Assembly (NCBI GenBank): GCA_022704925.1
Contig: JAKJFK010000109.1
Coordinates: 1-6,009 of the forward strand
Origin: a candidate division TA06 bacterium
GTDB lineage: Bacteria > Ratteibacteria > UBA8468 > MWAK01
DNA: 6,009 bases
Direction of reading: 5' to 3'
How positions within the stretch are numbered: the first letter of the stretch is position 1; each line of letters opens with the position of its first letter. The notes beneath the pieces were generated by a model that saw only the letters and a list, made by a program, of their open reading frames with translations, searched no databases and was not told the origin of the DNA. Below are positions 1 to 5,280 of this stretch, one piece after another. Position numbers and translations under genes: made by a program.

Positions 1-735
1 GTAGCGCAGCTTCACCAGCAGCACGGCCGCCTGGAGGGTGTCCAGCCGGCTGTTGTGGCCGAGCATGACGACGTTGTACTTATCCCGGCCGCCGTGTTCG
101 CTCAGGATGCGGACCGTTTCCGCCCGCCGGCTGTCGGCGGTGGTGACCAGGCCGCCGTCGCCGAAGCCGCCCAGGTTCTTGGAAGGAAAGAAGCTGAAGG
201 CGCCGCCGACGCCGAAGGTCCCGACCTTGCGGCCGCGGTAGGCGGCCCCGAAGGCCTGGGCGCAGTCCTCCATGACCCAGAGACGGTTTTTTTCGGCCCA
301 GGCCAGGATCGGGTCCAGGTCGGCGGCCAGGCCGAAGAGGTGGACCGGCACCACCCCGCGGGTCTTTTCGGTCCGGGCCGCTTCCAGGCGGTTCGGATCG
401 AGGTTGAAGGTGGCCGGGTCAATGTCCACGAAGACCGGCGTGGCGCCGGCCCGCAGGATGGTTTCGGCGGTGGCCACGAAGGTGAAGGGCGTGGTGATGA
501 CCTCGTCGCCGGGTTTCAGGTCGAGCGCCTCCAGGAGCAGCAGGAGCGCGTCGGTTCCGGAGGCGACGCCCACCGCGTGGGCTATTCCGTGGTAGTCGGC
601 CACGGCCGATTCCAGTTCCTTGAGTTCCGGTCCGCGGATGAAACGCTGGCTTTCGAAGACCGCTGCCAGGGCCTTCTCCAATTCCGGCCGGAGTTGCTGA
701 TACTGCCGTTTAAGGTTGAGTAGTGGGGTTTCCAT
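1..735 (-). CDS. DegT/DnrJ/EryC1/StrS-family PLP-dependent sugar aminotransferase, C-terminus cut by window edge
   Basis: My reading of the minus strand from the ATG at 733-735 gives 245 uninterrupted codons that run off the left edge; the family is usually about 360-400 residues, so roughly the last third is missing. These enzymes transfer an amino group, normally from glutamate, to a keto sugar on a nucleotide carrier in the cytoplasm. Visible marks are the cofactor phosphate-binding SGTDAL (59-64), GDEVITTPFTFVAT (76-89), the pyridine-binding EDCAQAFGA (156-164, Asp157), and SFFPSKNLGGFGDGG (181-195) with Lys186 as the Schiff-base lysine; NSRLDTLQAA (228-237) is the next conserved block. 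The SFFPSK...GDGG and NSRLDTLQAA pattern is close to WbpE-type 3-keto-sugar aminotransferases of O-antigen synthesis, but the exact sugar is unknown. An in-frame TGA at 763-765 and no other ATG, GTG or TTG between make 735 the likely start. Its ribosome site is weak (AAAGG only 2 nt upstream). It follows two glycosyltransferase genes, which supports a surface-glycan role. Confidence 0.9.
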   Translation of the reverse strand, partial: METPLLNLKRQYQQLRPELEKALAAVFESQRFIRGPELKELESAVADYHGIAHAVGVASGTDALLLLLEALDLKPGDEVITTPFTFVATAETILRAGATPVFVDIDPATFNLDPNRLEAARTEKTRGVVPVHLFGLAADLDPILAWAEKNRLWVMEDCAQAFGAAYRGRKVGTFGVGGAFSFFPSKNLGGFGDGGLVTTADSRRAETVRILSEHGGRDKYNVVMLGHNSRLDTLQAAVLLVKLRY

Positions 736-807
736 GGCCTTTATGTTAACACAAAAGCGGCTTCAGGAGAAAGGTGGAAAGGAAGAATGCCGGGATATCC
801 TGCTTCG

Positions 808-844
808 CCTGGAAGGGCCGGAATTTCCAGGGCCGGCCTTCCGG
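808..844. repeat. Overlapping inverted repeats (possible stem-loop) just after the GT9 stop codon
   Basis: This lies in the 116-nt gap (736-851) between the GT9 and aminotransferase genes and begins about 7 nt past the GT9 stop. Three overlapping pairings are visible: CCTGGAA 808-814 with TTCCAGG 825-831; GGAAGG-G-CCGG 811-821 with CCGGCCTTCC 833-842 (one bulged base); and CCGGAA 818-823 with TTCCGG 839-844. In the minus transcript they would form alternative hairpins. No T-run follows, so it is not a standard intrinsic terminator; it might stabilise the 3' end of the upstream message or weaken read-through. The rest of the gap shows no convincing promoter. Confidence 0.4.
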
Positions 845-851
845 CTCTTGC

Positions 852-1853
852 CTAACGGCTGACTGCGGTTGCCGGTTCGGAGAGGCGCCGCAGCACCGCT
901 TCCGGCGGGATGCTTTCCAGGCAGCGCGGCCGGGGACAGTCACGGCGGTAGCAGGGCTGGCATTCCAGGCCGGCTTCCAGGACGGTCACGCCGGGGGGCG
1001 CGTGGCGTTTGCCGGCGGTGGGGCCGTAGAGGCCGATCGTCCGGATGCCGGCGGCGGCGGCCAGGAACAAGGGGCCGCTGTCGTTGGAGACGAAGGCCCG
1101 GCAGAGCTTGATCAGGGCCGACAGCTCCTCCAGGTTCGTCCGTCCGGCCAGGGTGAGGGCCCGGGTCCCGGTTTGGGCCAGGATGCGGTCGGTCTCGGCG
1201 GCCGCAGCCCGGTCGCCCAGGAAGAGCGGCCGCCAGCCGCGTTTTTCGATGGCCGAACTCAAGCGCGCCCAGTAGTTGGCCGGCCAGCGCTTGGCCGGCC
1301 ACTCCCGGCTGGAACCGGGATGCAGTCCGATCAGGGGCTCGCCCTTCCAGCCGGCCCGGCTTAACTTTTCCCGGCCGGCCGCCTCGGTTTCCGGACGAAG
1401 ATAGAGTTCCAGGTGGGCGGCCGCCGGCGCCCCGGCCCGGGCCAGCACCCGGTTCAGGTTCTCCAGGGCATTTGCGGCCGGCGCGTAACGGACCGGCCGG
1501 TTCAACAGCCCCAGGCCGAGCCCTTTCTGAAAGCCGGCCCGTACCGGCGCTCCGGTCAACCGGGCCAGCAGGCCGGCCTTGAAGTTGTTCTGGAGGTTGA
1601 CCGCCAGGTCGAAGCCGCCGCCGGCCAGTTCTCGGCGGAGCCGGAAGGCCTCCGGTAGAAAGGGGCGGTCTCGATCAAAGAGGCGGATGGCGGCGAAATG
1701 CGGGCAGGCCCGCATCAGCGGCAGGTAGGCGGGCGTGGTCAGCAGGGTCAGTTCGGCCGTCGGGAAGCCTTTCCGCAGGGCGGCGAAGGCGGCGCTGGCC
1801 AGGACCAGGTCCCCCAGGGCGCCCAGCTTGATGACCAGTATCCTGCGGACCAT
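852..1853 (-). CDS. Glycosyltransferase family 9 protein (heptosyltransferase-like, ADP-heptose:LPS type)
   Basis: This 333-residue GT-B protein belongs to the GT9 family, whose known members add heptose from ADP-heptose to the inner core of lipopolysaccharide at the cytoplasmic face of the inner membrane. The N-terminal domain opens with ILVIKLGALGDLVLAS (5-20); Asp15 lies where the family's catalytic base sits. The C-terminal nucleotide-sugar domain has GLHPGSSREWPAKRW (176-190), the SNDSGPLFLAAAAG loop (256-269) and GLYGPT (274-279). Four cysteines (298, 301, 306, 311) form the C-x2-C-x4-C-x4-C block near the end that many GT9 proteins carry. The length is normal. The position of the usual His after NDSGP is Phe263. 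The ATG start is 2 nt after the GT4 stop (TGA-CC-ATG) without a clear ribosome site, so translation is probably coupled to the upstream gene. The family call is firm; the sugar transferred is inferred and may not be heptose. Confidence 0.9.
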   Translation of the reverse strand: MVRRILVIKLGALGDLVLASAAFAALRKGFPTAELTLLTTPAYLPLMRACPHFAAIRLFDRDRPFLPEAFRLRRELAGGGFDLAVNLQNNFKAGLLARLTGAPVRAGFQKGLGLGLLNRPVRYAPAANALENLNRVLARAGAPAAAHLELYLRPETEAAGREKLSRAGWKGEPLIGLHPGSSREWPAKRWPANYWARLSSAIEKRGWRPLFLGDRAAAAETDRILAQTGTRALTLAGRTNLEELSALIKLCRAFVSNDSGPLFLAAAAGIRTIGLYGPTAGKRHAPPGVTVLEAGLECQPCYRRDCPRPRCLESIPPEAVLRRLSEPATAVSR

Positions 1854-1855
1854 GG

Positions 1856-2956
1856 TCAGGCGGTCAGTTCCCGATAGACGGCCAGGGTCTTCTCCACCAT
1901 GGCCTCCAGCGAAAAGTGTTCCAGGGCCGTCCGCCGGCCCCGTTCGGCCAGAGCGGCCGCCTCTTCCGGGTGACGATAGAGGTATTCGATTCCCCGGGCC
2001 AGGCCGGTCGCTTCACCGGCCGCCGCGAACAGGCAGGCGTCACCCACTTCAAATTGGCCCGGGGCCAGTTCGCGCAGGGTGGTCAGCACCGGCCGGCCGG
2101 CCACCTGGGCTTCGGCCGCCGCCCGCCCCGGCCAGTAGGGGCCGTCAACCGGCCGGCCTTCCGGCTCCAGGTGCGGAGCGGCCAGCGCCTGGAAGGAGGC
2201 CAGGTGTTCGGCCGGCTGGCCGGCGGCGAACTTTACCCGGTCGGCGACACCGAGCCGCCGGGCCAGTTCCCGCAGTCGGCCGCCTTCCGGTCCTTCGCCG
2301 ATGATGGTGGCCGAGAGGCCCGGGCAAGGTTTCTTCAGGAGTGCGACTGCCTCGATGATGTAGCGGTATCCCTTGACCTCGGTTAACCGTCCGACGGCGC
2401 CGATCACAAAGGAGTTTTTTTCCGTTTTTTCCCCGGCCGGGACCGGGTTGATTTTCAGAAAGGGTTCCGGATCAAAACCGTTGTAGACCACCCGGATGAG
2501 TTGCGGGTCGGCGCCCAGGAATTCCGCGGTGTACTTTTTGAGTCCCTGGCTGACCACGATCACCCGTTCGCCGCGGCCCATGATCCGGCTGTACCAGCGG
2601 GTATGATGGAAGCCGTGGATGCTGGTGACGAAGTGGCCGGCGGGCGGCCGCCGGCCGCCGGCCAGGTAGGCGATCCAGGCCGGCAGGCGGCTGCGGGCAT
2701 GAATGATATCGGGTCGCTCCGACCGGAGGATTTTAGAGACCCGCCTCAGGGCGGCCGTGAATTCAACCGGGTTCTTCCGCTCCATCGGGACCAGGTAATG
2801 CCTGACGCCGGCGGCCTCGAGGCGCGGCAGGAACCGGCCCGGCCCGGATATTACCAGGGCCTGGTGGCCCCGGCGGACGAACCCGGCCGCCAGGTCGTAG
2901 GTGCCCTGTTCCACCCCGCCGGTATCCATGGCCGGCACCAGGAGCGCGATTTTCAT
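1856..2956 (-). CDS. Glycosyltransferase family 4 (GT-B fold) protein
   Basis: The 366-residue product has the two-domain layout of retaining GT4 enzymes that move a sugar from a nucleotide donor onto a lipid-linked or core glycan at the inner membrane. The N-domain starts with MKIALLVPAMDTGGVEQ (1-17), with the Gly-rich acceptor-side loop, then DIIHARSRLPAW (83-94) and SIHGFHH (112-118). A polar linker (about 172-182) leads to the donor domain: IGAVGRLTEVKGY (185-197), IIGEGPEGGRL (218-228) and AEAQVAGRPVLTT (281-293). The family's E-x7-E motif normally ends in that EAQ glutamate (Glu282), but the first position is Tyr274, preceded by an unusual PEGRPVDGPYW stretch, so the donor loop is divergent. 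There is no signal peptide or membrane segment. The gene begins 28 nt after trpC without a visible Shine-Dalgarno site and is followed after 2 nt by the GT9 gene; together they look like a glycan-assembly pair. Donor and acceptor cannot be told. Confidence 0.9.
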   Translation of the reverse strand: MKIALLVPAMDTGGVEQGTYDLAAGFVRRGHQALVISGPGRFLPRLEAAGVRHYLVPMERKNPVEFTAALRRVSKILRSERPDIIHARSRLPAWIAYLAGGRRPPAGHFVTSIHGFHHTRWYSRIMGRGERVIVVSQGLKKYTAEFLGADPQLIRVVYNGFDPEPFLKINPVPAGEKTEKNSFVIGAVGRLTEVKGYRYIIEAVALLKKPCPGLSATIIGEGPEGGRLRELARRLGVADRVKFAAGQPAEHLASFQALAAPHLEPEGRPVDGPYWPGRAAAEAQVAGRPVLTTLRELAPGQFEVGDACLFAAAGEATGLARGIEYLYRHPEEAAALAERGRRTALEHFSLEAMVEKTLAVYRELTA

Positions 2957-2984
2957 CAGGTTGTAGCCATAACGGCGTCTTGTT

Positions 2985-3758
2985 TCAGGTCAGCATTTCC
3001 CGCAGGGCGGCCGCCGGGTCCGGACGGCTCAGGAGGGATTCGCCGATCAGGAAGGCCCGGGCTCCCAGCCGGAGGAACTCACCGATCTTCTCCCGGGTCT
3101 TGAGGCCGCTTTCGATTATCGCGGTGCGGTCGGGCGGTATCAGGGAGAGCAGCCGCCGGCCGGTCTCCAGGTTGACCTCGAGGCTCTTCAGGTTCCGGTT
3201 ATTGATCCCGATCAGTTCGGCACCGAGCGCCAGGGCGGTCTCCAGTTCCCGCTCGTCGTGTACCTCAACCAGCGGGGCCAGGCCCAGATCCCGGCTGAGC
3301 CGGTAAAGCCCGGCCAGCCGGTCGGCCGGCAGGATGGCGGTTATGAGCAGGATGGCGTCGGCGCCGGCCGCCCGCCCCTCAAAGATCTGGTACTCTTCCA
3401 GGATGAACTCCTTCTGGAGAACCGGCAGGCTGACCGCCGTCTTGACCGCGGCCAGGTCGGCCAGGGAACCTCGGAAGAAGCCGCTTTCCGTGAGGACCGA
3501 GATGGCCGCCGCACCGGCCTCCTGGTACCCGCGGGCGGTTCCGACCGGGTCAAGTCCGGGCCGGATCGGTCCCCGGGATGGAGAGGCTCTCTTTATTTCA
3601 GCGATGATCCGGGGCGGCCGGCTCCCGGTCAGGGCGGCCCGGAAGTCGCGGGGGACAGGGCTGAGGGCGGCCCGCCGCTCCAGTTCCGGCCGGCCCAGCC
3701 GGCCGGCCCGTTCGGCGGTCCGGGAGCGCACTCCGTCGAGGATCTCTTCCAGCTTCAA
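2985..3758 (-). CDS. trpC: Indole-3-glycerol-phosphate synthase
   Basis: This is a complete 257-residue TIM-barrel enzyme of tryptophan synthesis, converting 1-(2-carboxyphenylamino)-1-deoxyribulose 5-phosphate to indole-3-glycerol phosphate with loss of CO2 and water. All expected active-site residues are present: Glu54 and Lys56 in AEIKRASPSRG (53-63), Lys116 in LQKEF (114-118; the family more often has RKDF), Glu165 in LVEVH, Asn186 in GINNRNL (184-190), Glu216-Ser217 in IIESG, and the phosphate-binding FLIGESLL (236-243). The length is typical of a monofunctional protein, with no fused phosphoribosylanthranilate isomerase domain. The start is a TTG (3756-3758) that overlaps the dehydrogenase stop in TTGA; the resulting N-terminus MKLEEILDGVRSRT fits the family. 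No other trp gene is visible: its neighbours are a polyol-type dehydrogenase and a glycosyltransferase. It is probably cotranscribed with them and translationally coupled. Confidence 0.96.
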   Translation of the reverse strand: MKLEEILDGVRSRTAERAGRLGRPELERRAALSPVPRDFRAALTGSRPPRIIAEIKRASPSRGPIRPGLDPVGTARGYQEAGAAAISVLTESGFFRGSLADLAAVKTAVSLPVLQKEFILEEYQIFEGRAAGADAILLITAILPADRLAGLYRLSRDLGLAPLVEVHDERELETALALGAELIGINNRNLKSLEVNLETGRRLLSLIPPDRTAIIESGLKTREKIGEFLRLGARAFLIGESLLSRPDPAAALREMLT

Positions 3759-4783
3759 ATTTCGATCACGGCCTTGATGACGCCGTCCCCGTAACCGGCG
3801 ACCAGTTTTAACCCCCTGGCCAGTTCTTCAAGCCGGAACCGGTGGGTGACCAGGCCGGCGGCTTTCAGCCGGCCGGATTCCATCAGTCGGATGATCTTTT
3901 CGGCGCAGAAGGCGGAGCGCCGGATGTTAAGCAGGTCCAGCTCCTTGCGCCGGGCCAGGTGGCTGGGGATCTGCCAGTCATCCTCGGCCGGGATGCCGAC
4001 CATGACCACCCGGCCGCCCAGGGCGGCCGTTTCAATGGCCTGGCGCAGGGCGGTCGGCTGGCCGGCCGCCTCGAAGGCCGCGTCCACGCCCCGGCCGCCG
4101 GTCTCCTTCATGATTTCGGCCACCGGATCGGTTTGCTGCGGATCGAAGACCCGGTCGGCTCCGATACCTAGGGCGAAAGCCCGGCGGGCCGGCAGGGGTT
4201 CGGCGGCCAGCACGACGGCCCCGGCCAGCCGGGCGGCCAGTATCAGCGAGAGGCCGATCGGTCCGCATCCGAAGACGGCCACCGTCTCGCCCGGGCTGAT
4301 CCGGGCCCGGTTAACCGCGTAGAGTCCTACCGCCAGGGGTTCGGCCAGGGCCCCTTCTTCCAGGCTCAGTCCTTTGGGAAGGGGAAAGAGGTTGGCGGCC
4401 GGCATGACCAGGTACTCCCGGTAGGCGCCTTCGATCGGCGGGGTGCCCAGGAAGCGCACCCCGGCACAGAGATTCGGCCGGCCGCGCTGGCAGACCTCGC
4501 ACTGGCCGCAGGCGATGGCCGGTTCGATGGCCACCGGCTGTCCGGCCTCCAGGCCGGTCACCCCGGTTCCGAGCTTTGCTACTTCGCCGGCGGCCTCGTG
4601 GCCGATGGTGAACGGCGGTATGATTACCTGGTCGCCGATTCTGCCCGACTTGAAGTAGTGGACGTCCGAACCGCAGATGCCGACGGTTCTGACCCGAACC
4701 AGGACCTCGCCCGGACCCGGTTCGGGCGCCGGGCGCTCCAGGATGGTTACTTTTTCAATGCCGGCAAGACAGGCGGCCTTCAT
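3755..4783 (-). CDS. Zinc-dependent medium-chain dehydrogenase, sorbitol/L-iditol dehydrogenase-like
   Basis: This 342-residue cytoplasmic enzyme is a full-length member of the zinc MDR family, which oxidises polyols or secondary alcohols with NAD(P). The catalytic zinc site is seen as Cys37 in GICGSDVHYFKSGRIGD (35-51), His62-Glu63 in IGHEAAGEV (60-68), and Glu148-Pro149. The structural zinc site is complete: Cys92, Cys95, Cys98 and Cys106. The Rossmann segment has FGCGPIG (171-177), and Glu195 near the end of the second strand suggests NAD rather than NADP. The CGSDVHY...GRIGD block is typical of the sorbitol dehydrogenase branch. However, the substrate-side Arg-Tyr pair of sorbitol dehydrogenases appears here as Arg288-Arg289, so the substrate may differ; a threonine dehydrogenase or sugar-alcohol role remains possible. 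The ATG start at 4783 has a good GGGGAG ribosome site. It is the first gene after a 62-nt gap with a promoter-like box and overlaps trpC by 4 nt. Confidence 0.9.
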   Translation of the reverse strand: MKAACLAGIEKVTILERPAPEPGPGEVLVRVRTVGICGSDVHYFKSGRIGDQVIIPPFTIGHEAAGEVAKLGTGVTGLEAGQPVAIEPAIACGQCEVCQRGRPNLCAGVRFLGTPPIEGAYREYLVMPAANLFPLPKGLSLEEGALAEPLAVGLYAVNRARISPGETVAVFGCGPIGLSLILAARLAGAVVLAAEPLPARRAFALGIGADRVFDPQQTDPVAEIMKETGGRGVDAAFEAAGQPTALRQAIETAALGGRVVMVGIPAEDDWQIPSHLARRKELDLLNIRRSAFCAEKIIRLMESGRLKAAGLVTHRFRLEELARGLKLVAGYGDGVIKAVIEI

Positions 4784-4789
4784 AAGCTT

Positions 4790-4795
4790 CTCCCC
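4790..4795 (-). promoter_or_regulatory. Shine-Dalgarno site of the dehydrogenase gene
   Basis: The minus strand reads GGGGAG followed by 6 nt (AAGCTT) and the ATG at 4783. It is the clearest ribosome-binding site in the window; the other internal starts lack one and are probably coupled to the preceding gene. This supports the dehydrogenase as the first gene of a translation unit. Confidence 0.65.
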
Positions 4796-4844
4796 GGGAA
4801 ACGGCGGCGTTCGTGAAAAGAGAAGGGGCGGTTTTCTTTGGTTA

Positions 4845-4855
4845 ATTATAGCACA
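4845..4855 (-). promoter_or_regulatory. Extended -10 promoter candidate for dehydrogenase-trpC-GT4-GT9
   Basis: The minus strand contains TGCTATAAT within 4853-4845, a perfect TGnTATAAT extended -10 element in otherwise very GC-rich DNA. The TAA stop codon of dut lies inside the TATAAT. No good TTGACA-like -35 hexamer is seen 16-18 nt upstream, but extended -10 promoters of the sigma-70 class can work without one. A start about 7 nt downstream would give a leader of roughly 50 nt before the dehydrogenase ATG, which contains its Shine-Dalgarno site. AT-rich composition at a gene end could produce this by chance, but the match and placement favour a real internal promoter. Confidence 0.5.
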
Positions 4856-5280
4856 CCGGAAGAACCGAATCCGGATTCATTCCGTTCGCTTTCCGGCAGT
4901 TCTTCGGAGGGCAGGAGGCGGGCTTCCAGGCAGGGGATGACTATCAGCTGGGCGATCCGGTCACCGGCCTTGATGCGGCAGGCGCGGCGGCCGAGGTTGA
5001 TCAGCAGGACCTTGACTTCACCGCGGTAATTGCTGTCGATGACCCCGGCCAGGGTGTGCAGGCCGTGTTTGAAGGCCAGGCCGCTGCGGTCCTTGATGAT
5101 GCCGGCGGTGCCGGCGGGCAGGGCCAGGCGCAGGCCGGTCGGTATCAGGCGGCGTTCTCCCGGTTTCAGCCGGACCGCTTCCCGGGCGCGCAGGTCAAGC
5201 CCCGCGTCGCCCGGGTGCTGGTAAGCCGGCAGGGGGAGGTCAGCGCTGCTTGTCTTTGCCGGGACCGGAACGGAAGGCAC
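4846..5280 (-). CDS. dut: dUTP diphosphatase (trimeric dUTPase)
   Basis: The 144-residue product hydrolyses dUTP to dUMP and pyrophosphate, keeping uracil out of DNA and supplying dUMP for thymidylate. The five motifs of the trimeric family occur in order: I, GDAGLDLRA (24-32); II, DRSGLAFKHG (64-73); III, GVIDSNYRGEV (79-89), with Asp82 as the catalytic water-activating residue; IV, KAGDRIAQLIV (104-114); V, RNESGFGSSG (133-142), the mobile C-terminal arm, which departs from the common RGxGGFGSTG. The start is a GTG (5278-5280); there is no other ATG, GTG or TTG in frame before motif I, and the residues ahead of DLPLPAY match the usual first strand. That start lies 41 nt inside pnp in another frame, without a Shine-Dalgarno site, so coupling to pnp translation is likely. 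The TAA stop is embedded in a -10-like box that may serve the next gene. Confidence 0.95.
   Translation of the reverse strand: MPSVPVPAKTSSADLPLPAYQHPGDAGLDLRAREAVRLKPGERRLIPTGLRLALPAGTAGIIKDRSGLAFKHGLHTLAGVIDSNYRGEVKVLLINLGRRACRIKAGDRIAQLIVIPCLEARLLPSEELPESERNESGFGSSGVL
4867..4878. repeat. Perfect 12-bp palindrome at the -35 position of the candidate promoter
   Basis: GAATCCGGATTC reads the same on both strands. It lies 16 nt upstream of the TATAAT on the minus strand, where the -35 region would be, and within the codons for dUTPase motif V (Glu-Ser-Gly-Phe). It could be an operator half of a regulated promoter, but the protein sequence already constrains these bases, so chance is a fair alternative. 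Confidence 0.35.

Noticed and set aside
743-751. TGTTAACAT as an extended -10 box for the aminotransferase gene
   Set aside because: Only four of six bases match TATAAT, there is no -35, and the transcript would begin almost at the ATG.
1278-1300. Tandem direct repeat of TTGGCCGGCC
   Set aside because: It encodes the WPAKRWPA segment conserved in GT9 enzymes and reuses the frequent GGCCGGCC word, so no separate repeat element is needed.
2085-2175. Compensating frameshifts inside the GT4 gene
   Set aside because: The odd loop is in a single open frame, and neither of the other minus-strand frames gives a better match to the family motif there.
55-3103. Long open frames on the plus strand, for example 55-723, 774-1364, 1735-2304 and 2501-3103
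   Set aside because: They lie opposite well-recognised minus-strand genes, have low-complexity Gly/Ala/Arg/Pro-rich products without known motifs, and are expected in GC-rich DNA.
4800-4845. Intrinsic terminator after dut
   Set aside because: Only a 5-bp GAAAA/TTTTC stem is visible with no strong GC stem, so it does not meet the usual pattern.
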